Of a DNA stretch of 64,000 bases, positions 51,808 through 61,694 are shown one piece after another. The stretch comes from Leifsonia sp. Root227 (GTDB taxonomy: Bacteria > Actinomycetota > Actinomycetes > Actinomycetales > Microbacteriaceae). Location: the NCBI RefSeq assembly GCF_001428745.1, contig NZ_LMIO01000002.1, forward strand, positions 641,532-705,531. The letters run 5' to 3'. The notes beneath the pieces were generated by a model. It was not told where the DNA came from. It saw only the letters and a program-made list of their open reading frames with translations, and did not search any database. The position numbers and the translations under genes were made by a program. Position 1 is the first letter of the stretch, and each line of letters begins with the position of its first letter.

Positions 51808-52007
51808 CCGCCTTCGCAGTCACCGTCCCCAGCATCCACCAGGCCACCTGGACCCAGCGCACCGCGATCAGGTTCGGCAGTGCCATCGCCGCGTGGGGGG
51901 TGCGCAGCGCGATGCTCCGCACGGCTCCGCATTACGCCGATCAGCTCGCAGCGGTCGAGCGCACGCGCGACTTCGCCGCGCGCGATCTGCCGCAGCTTCC
52001 GCGCTGA
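51804..52007 (+). CDS. Small protein of the regulator-MFS operon
   Basis: A 67-residue protein (ATG overlapping the MFS stop) with AAGGAACCGG upstream. It has a central amphipathic or weakly hydrophobic stretch (RFGSAIAAWGVRSAMLRTAP) and a charged C-terminal helix. No known domain. The strict overlap and codon use suggest it is a true gene, perhaps a small accessory or leader-type protein of the exporter. Confidence 0.65.
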   Translation: MTAFAVTVPSIHQATWTQRTAIRFGSAIAAWGVRSAMLRTAPHYADQLAAVERTRDFAARDLPQLPR

Positions 52008-52061
52008 CACGCCGACCGCGCTGACACGGACCAGGCACGACGCCAGCCGAGCCGGGCGGGT

Positions 52062-52331
52062 TCAGCCTTCGAGGTCGAACTCGTCTGGTTCCTGCTGGAC
52101 AGGCTGGGTGATCGTCGCCGAGTCCTCCTGCCGGTTGAACCGGATGACCGTGCCGTCGTCGAGTTCGACGACAGGGTTGCCCTCCAGCCAGGTGAGCGTC
52201 CACTTCCAGCCGTCGGTGGCCACGTCGGTCGCCACGAGCTCCTCCTCGACCGTGCTGATCGCGTACGCGACCACCTCGGGGAGGGTGCTCGGGGCGTCGT
52301 CTCCCACCGACCAGCGTGTGCCGAGCTGCAT
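52062..52331 (-). CDS. Small conserved hypothetical protein
   Basis: An 89-residue protein beginning MQLGTRWSVGDDAPSTLPEVVAYAI and ending in an acidic tail (QEPDEFDLEG). Strands such as WTLTWLEGNPVVELDDGTVIRFN suggest a small beta fold. The ATG overlaps the stop of the GNAT gene (ATGA), placing it at the end of the valS-GNAT gene cluster. Function unknown. Confidence 0.7.
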   Translation of the reverse strand: MQLGTRWSVGDDAPSTLPEVVAYAISTVEEELVATDVATDGWKWTLTWLEGNPVVELDDGTVIRFNRQEDSATITQPVQQEPDEFDLEG

Positions 52332-52795
52332 CAGGCGCTCGCCTGGTTCTCGAGAAGGTCGATCTCGTATGTGACCCAGGAGGTTCGGGTCGCGACGGAG
52401 TCGTACACCTGCTGCGCCTCGGTGTTGTCGCGCGCGGTGATCCACTGGACGACGCCGAGGCCGCGCTCCTGAGCGCGGTCGCGCGTCGCCGCGATGAGCG
52501 AGCGGCCGATGCCCTTTCCTCGCTGGTCCTCCGACACGAACAGGTCGTCGAGGAACAGACCGCGGTCGCCCTCCAGCGGGCGGGCGAACTCGCGCATGTG
52601 CGCCAGCCCGACGATGCGGCCGTCGTCCACGGCGACCAGCCCGTCCTCCTCGTGGTCGGGAGCGGTCAGCCAGGACCAGAGCAGAAGAGCCTTCTGATCG
52701 GTGAGCGTGGTCTCGTAGAACGCCGCGTACTTCTCGTACAGGTCCAGCCAGGCGAAGAAATCGCCGTCTGCGACCGGTCGGATCTCAATCGACAT
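52331..52795 (-). CDS. GNAT-family N-acetyltransferase, tandem paralogue 2
   Basis: A 154-residue acetyltransferase. Strand and pyrophosphate-loop motif are LFLDDLFVSEDQRGKGIGRSLIAATRDRAQERG (the canonical Q/R-x-x-G-x-G/A), followed by VQWITARDNTEAQQVYDSVATR. It is closely similar to the next gene upstream (shared WLDLYxxYxxFYE, TDxKALLxWSW and GLAHxREFxRPLxGxRGLxLDDLFV). GAGG precedes ATG 52795. Substrate unknown. Confidence 0.88.
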   Translation of the reverse strand: MSIEIRPVADGDFFAWLDLYEKYAAFYETTLTDQKALLLWSWLTAPDHEEDGLVAVDDGRIVGLAHMREFARPLEGDRGLFLDDLFVSEDQRGKGIGRSLIAATRDRAQERGLGVVQWITARDNTEAQQVYDSVATRTSWVTYEIDLLENQASA

Positions 52796-52908
52796 GGGTG
52801 CCTCCGTTCGCCTTCCCCGCACGGCTGTGTCTCAGTGCGTGTTTCGACCTTATCGCGCGCATCCCGAGCGGTCGATGCCGTCGGGGGTCCGGGATGCGCA
52901 CGAGTGCT

Positions 52909-53355
52909 TCACGGTACGAGGTCGTACGTGACCCACTTGGTCTTCTCTGCGACGCGATCGTAGACGCGCCGAGCAGTCTCGTTGTCTTTGGCGGTGATCC
53001 ACCGAACGACGGACAGGCCCTGTTCGCGAGCGCGGTCGCGCAGCGCTTCGAGGAGCGCTGTTCCCGCGCCGTCTCCGCGCGCGTCCCTCGCCACGAACAG
53101 GTCGTCGAGGTAGAGGCCGCGGCTGCCGTCGAGGGGCCGGACGAACTCGCGCACGTGCGCCAGCCCGATCGGGGTGCCCTCGTCGTTCACGGCGAAATAC
53201 GCCTCCAGCTCGTTGTCCGCATCGGTGATCCAGCTCCACACCAGCAGAGCCTTCTCATCCGTCAGCGGCTGCTCGTAGAACTCGCCGTACCCCGCATAGA
53301 GGTCGAGCCAGGTGAAGAACTCGTTGTCTTCCACACTCCGGACCGTCACGGTCAT
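52909..53355 (-). CDS. GNAT-family N-acetyltransferase, tandem paralogue 1
   Basis: A 148-residue acetyltransferase with LYLDDLFVARDARGDGAGTALLEALRDRAREQG and RWITAKDNETARRVYDRVAEKTKW. The ATG overlaps the valS stop (ATGA), so it is translated from the valS message. It and the gene at 52331 arose by tandem duplication; the 113-bp gap between them is the only break in the cluster. Linkage with valS suggests a housekeeping rather than drug-resistance role, but this is inference. Confidence 0.88.
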   Translation of the reverse strand: MTVTVRSVEDNEFFTWLDLYAGYGEFYEQPLTDEKALLVWSWITDADNELEAYFAVNDEGTPIGLAHVREFVRPLDGSRGLYLDDLFVARDARGDGAGTALLEALRDRAREQGLSVVRWITAKDNETARRVYDRVAEKTKWVTYDLVP

Positions 53356-55961
53356 CGTTCCTCCTCGCTCGGGGCCTGGGCCAGCAGGATATCGGTCACT
53401 GATAGTTCATCGGCTGCTGCGAAACGCAGTTCGGCGATCTTGCCCACCGAACGCAGGTCGCCCGCCGCGCTCTCGATGGCGGCGATCTCGGTCTCCGGAC
53501 CCGCGATGACGGCCGAATCGACGGCCGTGCGCTGGGAGGCTTTGGCCGTGGTCTTGGCACCGCGGATCGCGGTCAGCGCGCGGCCGACGATGCCGAGGAC
53601 GGCGGCGTCCGCGCTCCAGTCTCCTGCGACCTCCGAGGCGACCGGCCACGCGGCGGTGTGGACGGAGCCGTCGTTGAACCAGCTCCAGGCCTCCTCCGTC
53701 GCGAACGGCACCACCGGTGCGAACAGGCGCAGGAACGCCGACAGGGCGATGCGGAGGGCGACGACCGCAGAGGTCTGCTCCGCGCTCGGCTCGCCGTATG
53801 CGCGCTCCTTGACCAGCTCGAGATAGTCGTCGCAGAACGTCCAGAAGTACGTCTCCGCGATTTCCAGGGCGCGCGCGTGGTCATAGCCGTCGAGCGCAGT
53901 GGTGGCGTCGGAGACGACCGTCGACAGGTTCTGGAGCATGCTCCGGTCGAGCGGGCTGGTGACGAGCGCGATGTCGTCGGCGCCCGTCGCCTCGAAGCCC
54001 AGGATGAACTTCGCCGCGTTCAGGATCTTGATGGCCAGACGGCGGCCGATCTTGATCTGCGTCGGGTTCTGCGGGTCGAAGGCGGCGTCCGTGCCGAGCC
54101 GCGACGACGCCGCCCAGTAGCGCACAGCATCCGACCCGTGCTTCTCCAGGATGTCGGCGGGGGTGACGACGTTGCCCTTGGACTTGGACATCTTCTTGCG
54201 GTCGGGGTCGACGATGAAGCCGGAGAGCGCAGTGTGCGCCCACGGCGCGACCTGGTTCTCCAGCTCGGAGCGCAGCATGGTGGAGAACAGCCAGGTGCGG
54301 ATGATGTCCTGACCCTGCGGGCGCAGGTCGAACGGGTACACCGCGTCGAAGAGCGCGTCGTCCCGCTTCCAGCCTCCGGCCAGCTGCGGCGTGAGCGAGG
54401 ACGTCATCCAGGTGTCCATCACGTCGTGCTCGCCGACGAAGCCGCCCGGCTGGTTGCGCTGCGCCTCGTCGAAGCCGGGGGCCGCATCCGAGGACGGGTC
54501 GACAGGAAGCTGGTCGTGCGCGGGGAGGATCGGCTCGTCGAACACCGGGTTGCCGTCCGCGTCGAGCGGGTACCAGACCGGGATGGGGACGCCGAAGAAG
54601 CGCTGGCGCGAGATGAGCCAGTCGCCGGTGAGGCCGCCGACCCAGTTCTCGTAACGCACGCGCATGAAGTCGGGATGCCAGTCGATGCTCTGGCCGAGCT
54701 CGATCAGCCGGGCGCGCAGCACCTCGTCGCGGGCGCCGTTCTTCACGTACCACTGACGGGTCGAGACGATCTCGAGCGGCTTGTCGCCCTTCTCGAAGAA
54801 CTTGACGGGGTGCTGGATGGGCTTGGGGTCGCCATCCAGGTCGCCGGATGCGCGGAGCAGGTCGACGACGGCCTGCTTGGCCGAAAAGACGGTCTTGCCT
54901 GCCAGCTCGGCGTACGCTGCCTTGCCTGCCTCGCTCTCGATGGCGAGCGGCGCCTCCGACACGATGCGGCCGTCGAAGCCGATGATCGCGCGGTTCGGCA
55001 GGTCGAGCTCGCGCCACCAGGTGACGTCGGTGATGTCGCCGAAGGTGCAGATCATGGCGATGCCGGAGCCCTTGTCCGGCTGCGCGAGGTGGTGCGCGAG
55101 CACGGGGACCTCGACGCCGAACACCGGCGTGGTGACGGTCGTGCCGAACAGCGGCTTGTATCGCTCGTCATCCGGATGCGCGACCAGTGCGACGCATGCC
55201 GGCAGCAGTTCCGGCCTGGTGGTCTCGATCCAGATCGGCCCGTCCGCGCCGTGGAAGGACACGCGGTGGTACGCGCTCGGCTGGTCGCGGTCCTCCAGCT
55301 CTGCCTGGGCGACGGCGGTGCGGAACGTGATGTCCCACAGCGTCGGCGCCATCGCCTGGTACGCCTCGCCGCGCTCGATGTTGCGCAGGAAGGCGAGCTG
55401 GGAGGTGAACAGCGCCTCCTGGCCGATGGTGCGGTAGGTCTGGCTCCAATCGACCGAGAGGCCGAGCGAGCGCCAGAGCGCCTCGAACTGCTTCTCGTCC
55501 TCGACGGTCAGCCGCTCGCACAGCTCGATGAAGTTGCGGCGCGAGATCGGCTTCTGGTCTGCCGCCTTGCTGCTCTTGTTGTCCCCGCCCTCGAACGGAG
55601 GCACGAAGTCGGCGTCGTACGGCAGGGTCGGGTCGCAGCGGACGCCGTAGTAGTTCTGCACGCGGCGCTCGGTCGGCAGGCCGTTGTCGTCCCAGCCCAT
55701 CGGGTAGAAGACGTGCTGGCCGCGCATCCGGTGGTAGCGGGCGACGACGTCGGTGTGCGTGTAGCTGAACACGTGACCGATGTGGAGCGATCCGCTGGCG
55801 GTGGGCGGTGGCGTGTCGATCGAGTAGATGCACTCGCGGTCGGCGGCGAGGGCCGCATCCCGGGGGAAGAGGTAGGTTCCCGCGGTCTGCCAGTGGGTGC
55901 CCCACTTGGCCTCCAGGCCCTCAAGGGCTGGCTTCTCCGGCACCGGGTTGGCGGCGTTCAT
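53352..55961 (-). CDS. valS: Valyl-tRNA synthetase
   Basis: An 869-residue class I aminoacyl-tRNA synthetase. HIGH is at about 60-63 (SGSLHIGHVFSYTHTD) and KMSKS near 587 (DRKKMSKSKGN). The editing domain (IWIETTRPELLPACVALVAHPDDERY) removes misactivated threonine. ATG 55961 is chosen because GGAG lies five bases upstream; a frame from 55988 adds nine residues without a ribosome site. No T-box precedes it, unlike ileS nearby. The C-terminal coiled-coil arm is short, as in actinobacterial ValS of this subtype. Confidence 0.96.
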   Translation of the reverse strand: MNAANPVPEKPALEGLEAKWGTHWQTAGTYLFPRDAALAADRECIYSIDTPPPTASGSLHIGHVFSYTHTDVVARYHRMRGQHVFYPMGWDDNGLPTERRVQNYYGVRCDPTLPYDADFVPPFEGGDNKSSKAADQKPISRRNFIELCERLTVEDEKQFEALWRSLGLSVDWSQTYRTIGQEALFTSQLAFLRNIERGEAYQAMAPTLWDITFRTAVAQAELEDRDQPSAYHRVSFHGADGPIWIETTRPELLPACVALVAHPDDERYKPLFGTTVTTPVFGVEVPVLAHHLAQPDKGSGIAMICTFGDITDVTWWRELDLPNRAIIGFDGRIVSEAPLAIESEAGKAAYAELAGKTVFSAKQAVVDLLRASGDLDGDPKPIQHPVKFFEKGDKPLEIVSTRQWYVKNGARDEVLRARLIELGQSIDWHPDFMRVRYENWVGGLTGDWLISRQRFFGVPIPVWYPLDADGNPVFDEPILPAHDQLPVDPSSDAAPGFDEAQRNQPGGFVGEHDVMDTWMTSSLTPQLAGGWKRDDALFDAVYPFDLRPQGQDIIRTWLFSTMLRSELENQVAPWAHTALSGFIVDPDRKKMSKSKGNVVTPADILEKHGSDAVRYWAASSRLGTDAAFDPQNPTQIKIGRRLAIKILNAAKFILGFEATGADDIALVTSPLDRSMLQNLSTVVSDATTALDGYDHARALEIAETYFWTFCDDYLELVKERAYGEPSAEQTSAVVALRIALSAFLRLFAPVVPFATEEAWSWFNDGSVHTAAWPVASEVAGDWSADAAVLGIVGRALTAIRGAKTTAKASQRTAVDSAVIAGPETEIAAIESAAGDLRSVGKIAELRFAAADELSVTDILLAQAPSEEER

Positions 55962-56040
55962 CGTTCTCCGATTCGCTATATGCGGCACCGTGTCGATGGT
56001 GAGGTGCCTGAGTGTGCAGTCCTCCCAGGGTACCGGAGGC

Positions 56041-57390
56041 TCACTCTGGCGCGACGACCTCGTCGATGATCGGCCTGCGGCGGGCGGCGAACAGGGCGGC
56101 GACGAGCGTGATCACGCTCATGATGCCGAGCACGATGCCGGGGTGCCACCAGGCGTTGCCCGTCGCGTTTCCGAGGATCAGCGTGAGCGCGGGGACGAAC
56201 GCGGTCAGCAGTGCGGCGATACTGTACGCGACCGAGAGGCCGCTGTAGCGGACGTCGCTCGGGAACAGGTCGGACATGAGCCCGCCGAGGCCCGCCCAGG
56301 AGAGCGTCGGCAGGATGCCGCCGATGATCATGCTGCCGACCAGGATGGGGAACGTCGCGTACTGCAGCAGGAAGTACATCGGGAACGCGATGATCAGCGT
56401 GCCGATCGCGCCGATGGCCACGACGCGGGCGGAACCGATCCTGGTGGCCCAGACGCCGAACAGCGGGATGGTGACGAGCTGCAGCAGGCCGCCGATGGTG
56501 GTGGCGATGAGCAGGTCGGAGAAGCTGAACTTCAGCACGGCGGTGCCGTAGTCGACCATGTACGTGTTCATCAGCGAGTACGAGCCGATGCCGAGAACCG
56601 CAGCGCCGATGGCGATCACGAACCCGCTCGGGGCCTTGCGGAACACCTGCAGGACGGGGAAGCGGTCGCGCTTCCCGGTCTCCAGGAGCTGCTTGAACAC
56701 CGGCGTCTCGTCGATCGACCAGCGCAGGTAGAGCGAGACGAGCAGCAGCGGGATGGCCGTCAGGAACGGGATGCGCCAGCCCCAGGCCGCGATGTCCGCC
56801 TGGCTGAGCATGGTCGACATCAGGATGAAGACGACGGCGCTCAGGATGCTGCCGACCGGCGAGCCGAGCTGGGGGAGCGCGGCGTAGAAGCCGCGGCGTT
56901 TCGGGTTGGCGTACTCGGTCGCGAGCAGGATCGAGCCACCCCACTCTCCACCGAGGCTGAGACCCTGCACGAGGCGCAGCACGACGAGCGCGATCGCTCC
57001 GAACCAGCCGGCGGTGGCGTAAGTCGGCAGCACGCCCACGAGCCCGGTGCCGATGCCCATCATCAGGATGGTGATCAGCAGCGTCGGGCGACGACCGATC
57101 CTGTCGCCGAGGTGGCCGAAGATGATCGCGCCGATGGGCCGGATGACGAAACCAGCCGCGATGGTGAGGAACCCGGCGAGCACGCCGCCGAACACGCCGA
57201 GTGGCTGGAAGAACAGCGGGCCGACGAAGAACGCGCTGAAGTACGCGAAGAGGTAGAAGTCGTACGACTCGAGCGAGGTGCCGACGAACGAGGCGATGGT
57301 CACGCGGCGCGCGGTGCCGGGGGTGATGCCAGGGCGGTCTGTTTCGCCGCGGACGATGGTGTCTGGTGCTGTCGCGTTGGGGGACGTCAC
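56041..57390 (-). CDS. MFS transporter, metabolite:H+ symporter (MHS) family
   Basis: A 449-residue twelve-helix symporter. FVGTSLESYDFYLFAYFSAFF (helix 1), HLGDRIGRRPTLLITILMMG (loop 2/3) and VLRLVQGLSLGGEWGGSILLATEYA (helix 4) are MHS hallmarks shared with ProP, ShiA and KgtP-type carriers of organic acids or osmolytes. GTG 57390 has AAGGAA four bases upstream; longer frames cross the operator. It diverges from a TetR gene that probably represses it. Confidence 0.92.
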   Translation of the reverse strand: MTSPNATAPDTIVRGETDRPGITPGTARRVTIASFVGTSLESYDFYLFAYFSAFFVGPLFFQPLGVFGGVLAGFLTIAAGFVIRPIGAIIFGHLGDRIGRRPTLLITILMMGIGTGLVGVLPTYATAGWFGAIALVVLRLVQGLSLGGEWGGSILLATEYANPKRRGFYAALPQLGSPVGSILSAVVFILMSTMLSQADIAAWGWRIPFLTAIPLLLVSLYLRWSIDETPVFKQLLETGKRDRFPVLQVFRKAPSGFVIAIGAAVLGIGSYSLMNTYMVDYGTAVLKFSFSDLLIATTIGGLLQLVTIPLFGVWATRIGSARVVAIGAIGTLIIAFPMYFLLQYATFPILVGSMIIGGILPTLSWAGLGGLMSDLFPSDVRYSGLSVAYSIAALLTAFVPALTLILGNATGNAWWHPGIVLGIMSVITLVAALFAARRRPIIDEVVAPE

Positions 57391-57432
57391 GGGGTTCCTT
57401 GTCTGACGGGCTGCAGTGGTCGGGTTAATATG

Positions 57433-57445
57433 TGGACCGGGTCCA
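57433..57445. promoter_or_regulatory. TetR operator between MHS transporter and TetR genes
   Basis: TGGACCGGGTCCA is a perfect 6-1-6 palindrome in an AT-rich frame (TAATATG and ATAAT on either side). It lies in the 79-bp space between the divergent genes, where both promoters must be. It is the probable binding site of the TetR protein. Confidence 0.65.
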
Positions 57446-57469
57446 ATAATAGGCGTGAGGAGGTAACGC

Positions 57470-58093
57470 GTGACGCAGAGCGAGCATTCCCGTTCGGGGC
57501 GGCCCCGTGCATCCTCGCGGCTGATGATCGCCGAAGCGGCGGGCGAGCTGTTCCTGGAGAAGACATACGACGGCACGACCGTCGACGACATCGCGAGGCG
57601 AGCAGGGGTCGGCAGGGCCACCTTCTTCAACTACTTCGGAGCCAAGAGCGACCTGCTCTGGCTGGAGGTGGACGAGAGCCTGCGCGGTTTCGACCAGCTC
57701 CTCTCCGAGACCGATCCCGATGCGCCGCCGATGACAGCCGTTCTGGATGCGATCACAGCTCTGGCCGACGAGTTCGGCCCTGCGCGGCTGCCGCTCGCCG
57801 TGACGCAGTACGAGCTGATGGGCACGGACGGCGAGCTCGAAGCCTCCGCCCTCCCGAGGTTCCTCACGCTCGTCCGGCAGCTCAGCGCGTTTCTCGCCGG
57901 CCGCCTCGGCGAGCCAAGGGATGCGCTCCTGCCTCGCGCCATCGCGACCGCCGTGATCGGAGCAGCCGGCGCCGCAGCGGCGGTCTGGGCGCGCAGCGGC
58001 GTGCGACGGGGCCCGCTCGCGCGGGTGATCGTGGCGGCGGTCGGTCCGGTCTGCGCCGGCTACGCGTCCGCGCTCGACGACCAGCCTCGATAA
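57470..58093 (+). CDS. TetR/AcrR-family regulator
   Basis: A 207-residue repressor. The N-terminal HTH is SRLMIAEAAGELFLEKTYDGTTVDDIARRAGVGRATFFNYFGAKSDLLW (about 15-62). The C-terminal ligand domain is all-helical. GTG 57470 follows GAGGAGG at good spacing. It is divergent from the MHS transporter, with a 13-bp palindrome between them, so it likely represses both in the absence of the carried solute. Confidence 0.92.
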   Translation: MTQSEHSRSGRPRASSRLMIAEAAGELFLEKTYDGTTVDDIARRAGVGRATFFNYFGAKSDLLWLEVDESLRGFDQLLSETDPDAPPMTAVLDAITALADEFGPARLPLAVTQYELMGTDGELEASALPRFLTLVRQLSAFLAGRLGEPRDALLPRAIATAVIGAAGAAAAVWARSGVRRGPLARVIVAAVGPVCAGYASALDDQPR

Positions 58094-58117
58094 CGCTCGT
58101 AAACCCGTTAGAATCGT

Positions 58118-58334
58118 GCGTACAGACATCGACCCGGCGATCACCGGCGAGTCTTCGGAAGAACAGCGCACCGCGAGGGGCGCCAAGTAGAACCGAACGG
58201 GTCTGGCCCGTCACAGCCAAAGAAAGAGCGGTTGCAGCCACACCGAGAGTGGCCGCGGCAAGCGGGGTGGTACCGCGGCGGACGAGTCACACGTCCGGCG
58301 TCCTCGTGCAGACGAACGACCTGCCAGGAGTGAG
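58118..58334 (+). promoter_or_regulatory. T-box riboswitch controlling ileS (actinobacterial ultrashort stem I)
   Basis: The leader contains the T-box core AGCGGGGTGGTACCGCGG (58261-58278), whose TGG pairs with the 3' end of uncharged tRNA. The upstream GGCGATCACCGGCGAGTCTT element with ATC (Ile) at 58140-58142 acts as specifier in a short stem I, followed by CTTCGGAAGAACAGCGC. Downstream, GGACG.../CGTCC sequences and the GGAG ribosome site at 58327-58330 suggest translational, not transcriptional, control, as known for actinobacterial ileS T-boxes. Uncharged tRNA-Ile should turn ileS on. Confidence 0.9.
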
Positions 58335-61300
58335 ATGCCGTACCCCAAGTCCCCGGAAGAACCTTCGGCGAGCGCATCGGCGGCGCGCGATGCCCAGCCG
58401 GGCGTCAGCCCGAGCCCGAGCTTCCCGGACATCGAGACCGACGTGCTCGCGTTCTGGAAAGAGGACGGCACCTTCCGTGCATCCATCGACAACCGGCAGG
58501 ATGCGCCGGAGTGGGTCTTCTACGACGGCCCGCCATTCGCCAACGGCCTGCCGCACTACGGTCACCTGCTGACCGGATACGCCAAGGACGTCTTCCCGCG
58601 CTTCCAGACGATGCGCGGCAAGAAGGTCGAGCGCAGGTTCGGCTGGGACACCCACGGTCTGCCCGCCGAGCTGGAGGCTGAGCGGCAGCTCGGGCTCACC
58701 GACAAGAGCCAGATCGAGGAGATGGGCATCGCGGCCTTCAACCAGACCGCGAAGGACGCGGTGCTGCACTACACCCGCGAGTGGCGGGAGTACGTCACCA
58801 GGCAGGCGCGCTGGGTCGACTTCGACAACGACTACAAGACGCTCGACGTCACATACATGGAGTCGGTGATCTGGGCGTTCAAGCAGCTGCACGAGAAGGG
58901 CCTCGCCTACGAGGGCTACCGCGTGCTGCCGTACTGCTGGCGCGACCAGACCCCGCTGTCCAACCACGAGCTCCGGATGGACGACGACGTCTACAAGATG
59001 CGTCAGGACCAGACGGTCACCGTCACGTTCCCGCTGACCGGCGCGAAGGCGGAGTCGCTCGGTCTCACCGGCGTGCGGGCGCTCGCCTGGACGACGACGC
59101 CGTGGACCCTGCCGACCAACCTCGCGCTGGTCGTCGGGCCCGACATCGAGTACGCGGTCGTGCCGGCTGGCCCGAACGGCGCGGCCGACGCGCACGGCAC
59201 CCCGGACGACGAGGTGCTGAGCGGCGAGTACCTGCTCGCGGTCGACCTCGTCGGCAACTACGCCAAAGACCTCGGCTACGAGTCCGTCGCGGATGCGGTG
59301 GCCGCCGTGAGGCGCCGCATCCGTGGGGCCGAGCTCGAGGGCGTCACGTACGACAGGCTCTGGGACTACTACGCGGACACCGAGGAGTACGGCACGCAGA
59401 ACGCGTGGCGCCTCCTGGTCGACGACTACGTCACCACCGAGGACGGCACGGGCATCGTGCACCAGGCTCCGGCATACGGCGAGGACGACCAGCGTGTCTG
59501 CGAGGCCGCCGGCATCCCGGTCATCATCTCGGTGGACGACGGCGCCCGGTTCCTTCCTGTGGTCGAGGACGTGGCCGGCTTACAGGTGTTCGAGGCGAAC
59601 AAGCCGCTCACCAAGCTGCTCAAGGAGAACGGCCGGCTGCTGCGCCAGGCGAGCTACGAGCACTCGTACCCGCACTGCTGGCGCTGCCGCAACCCGCTGA
59701 TCTACAAGGCGGTGTCGAGCTGGTTCGTGCGCGTGACCGACTTCCGCGGGCGGATGGGCGAGCTCAACCAGCAGATCAACTGGGTGCCGGAGAACGTCAA
59801 GGACGGCCAGTTCGGCAAGTGGGTCGGCAACGCCCGCGACTGGTCGATCTCGCGCAACCGCTACTTCGGCTCGCCGATCCCGGTCTGGAAGAGCGACGAC
59901 CCCGCGTACCCGCGCATCGACGTTTACGGCTCGCTGGCCGAGCTGGAAGCCGACTTCGGCACGATCCCGACGAACGCGGCAGGTGAGCCCGACCTGCATC
60001 GTCCGTTCATCGACGACCTCACGCGGCCGAACCCCGACGACCCCACCGGCCGTTCTACGATGCGCCGCATCCCGGACGTGCTGGACGTCTGGTTCGACTC
60101 CGGGTCGATGCCGTTCGCCCAGGTGCACTATCCGTTCGAGAACCGTGAGTGGTTCGAAGGGCACAACCCGGCCGACTTCATCGTCGAGTACATCGGGCAG
60201 ACCCGCGGCTGGTTCTACATGCTGCACACGCTGTCCACGGCGCTGTTCGACCGGCCGGCGTTCAAGAACGTGATCAGCCACGGCATCGTGCTGGGCAGCG
60301 ACGGGCAGAAGATGTCGAAATCTCTGCGCAACTACCCGGACGTCAACGAGGTCTTCGACCGCGACGGCTCGGATGCGATGCGCTGGTTCCTGATGGCGAG
60401 CCCCGTGCTGCGCGGCGGCAACCTGATCGTCACGGAGGAGGGCATCCGCGAGGGCGTCCGCCAGGTGCTGCTCCCGCTGTGGAGCACGTGGTACTTCTTC
60501 TCCCTCTACGCCAACGCGACCGGGTACGAGGCGAAGCGCCGCACAGACTCGACGGACGTGCTCGACCGCTACCTGCTGGCGAAGACCCGCGAATTGGTCG
60601 AGGACGTCACCGCCGACCTGGAGGCACTGGACTCCACGCTGGCCGCAGCCAAGCTGCGCGACTTCGCCGACATCCTCACCAACTGGTACGTGCGTCGTTC
60701 GCGTGACCGATTCTGGGAGGGCGTGGGCGCCGATGGCGCAGGGACGGAAGCGTTCGACACCCTCTACACCGTGCTGGAGACCGTCGCGCGCGTCGCGGCC
60801 CCCCTGCTCCCGCTGGTCACGGAGCGCGTCTGGCAGGGCCTCACCGGTGGGCGCAGCGTGCACCTGACCGACTGGCCGGACGCCGCCGAGTTCCCGGCGG
60901 ACGACGCCCTGGTGGATGCGATGGACCGCATCCGCGGCATCAGCTCGACCACGCTGTCGCTGCGCAAGCAGGCTGGTCTCCGCGTGCGCCTCCCGCTCGC
61001 GTCCCTGACCATCGTCGCCGAGAACGCGGATGCGCTGCGGCCGTTCGATGGCATCCTGCGCGACGAGCTCAACGTGAAGGCGGTGGAGCTGGTCGAGCTG
61101 CACGAGGACAGCGCTGCGACCTACGGGATCACCAGCAGGCTGACGGTCAACGCCCGCGCGGCAGGACCGCGTCTCGGCAAGGACGTGCAGAAGGTCATCC
61201 AGGCCGCCCGTGCAGGCGACTGGTCGGAGAACGGCGGGGTGGTGACCGCCGGCGGCTTCGAGCTGGTCGACGGCGAGTACGAGCTCGTGCTGGAGACGGT

Positions 61301-61694
61301 GCAGGCGGACGGCGAGTCCACCCAGGCGCTCGCGCTGCTGCCGGGCGGCGGGTTCGTGCTGCTGGACACGCTGACGACGCCGGAGCTGGAGGCGGAGGGA
61401 CTGGCGCGTGACATCATCCGCGCTGTGCAGGACACCCGCAAGAGCGCTGGCCTCGATGTGAGCGACCGGATCGAACTCTCTCTCAGCTTCGACGACCAGG
61501 CGGACGGGAACGCCGTGGAACGCGTCGCCGCAACCGTTGACATCGGAGCAGAGACCCTCGCCACGGTAGTCGGCATCGCGTCCGGCGGTGTCGCCGAGGT
61601 CGAAGGCGAGTACAGGAAGAGATTCGCCGCCGGGCAGTTCGCGAACGCGGGCGCATTCACGGTGGGCGTGGCCAAGGCGGAGGTGACGGTCTGA
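58335..61694 (+). CDS. ileS: Isoleucyl-tRNA synthetase
   Basis: A 1119-residue class I synthetase of the long eukaryote-like IleS type found in many Actinobacteria (often mupirocin-tolerant). The HIGH equivalent is HYGH (74-77, [11 protein letters not shown]) and KMSKS lies near 659-663 ([12 protein letters not shown]). The editing domain includes [18 protein letters not shown]. The C-terminal zinc-ribbon of short IleS is absent. The T-box controls it. Its stop overlaps the folC start (TGATG). Confidence 0.96.
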   Translation: MPYPKSPEEPSASASAARDAQPGVSPSPSFPDIETDVLAFWKEDGTFRASIDNRQDAPEWVFYDGPPFANGLPHYGHLLTGYAKDVFPRFQTMRGKKVERRFGWDTHGLPAELEAERQLGLTDKSQIEEMGIAAFNQTAKDAVLHYTREWREYVTRQARWVDFDNDYKTLDVTYMESVIWAFKQLHEKGLAYEGYRVLPYCWRDQTPLSNHELRMDDDVYKMRQDQTVTVTFPLTGAKAESLGLTGVRALAWTTTPWTLPTNLALVVGPDIEYAVVPAGPNGAADAHGTPDDEVLSGEYLLAVDLVGNYAKDLGYESVADAVAAVRRRIRGAELEGVTYDRLWDYYADTEEYGTQNAWRLLVDDYVTTEDGTGIVHQAPAYGEDDQRVCEAAGIPVIISVDDGARFLPVVEDVAGLQVFEANKPLTKLLKENGRLLRQASYEHSYPHCWRCRNPLIYKAVSSWFVRVTDFRGRMGELNQQINWVPENVKDGQFGKWVGNARDWSISRNRYFGSPIPVWKSDDPAYPRIDVYGSLAELEADFGTIPTNAAGEPDLHRPFIDDLTRPNPDDPTGRSTMRRIPDVLDVWFDSGSMPFAQVHYPFENREWFEGHNPADFIVEYIGQTRGWFYMLHTLSTALFDRPAFKNVISHGIVLGSDGQKMSKSLRNYPDVNEVFDRDGSDAMRWFLMASPVLRGGNLIVTEEGIREGVRQVLLPLWSTWYFFSLYANATGYEAKRRTDSTDVLDRYLLAKTRELVEDVTADLEALDSTLAAAKLRDFADILTNWYVRRSRDRFWEGVGADGAGTEAFDTLYTVLETVARVAAPLLPLVTERVWQGLTGGRSVHLTDWPDAAEFPADDALVDAMDRIRGISSTTLSLRKQAGLRVRLPLASLTIVAENADALRPFDGILRDELNVKAVELVELHEDSAATYGITSRLTVNARAAGPRLGKDVQKVIQAARAGDWSENGGVVTAGGFELVDGEYELVLETVQADGESTQALALLPGGGFVLLDTLTTPELEAEGLARDIIRAVQDTRKSAGLDVSDRIELSLSFDDQADGNAVERVAATVDIGAETLATVVGIASGGVAEVEGEYRKRFAAGQFANAGAFTVGVAKAEVTV

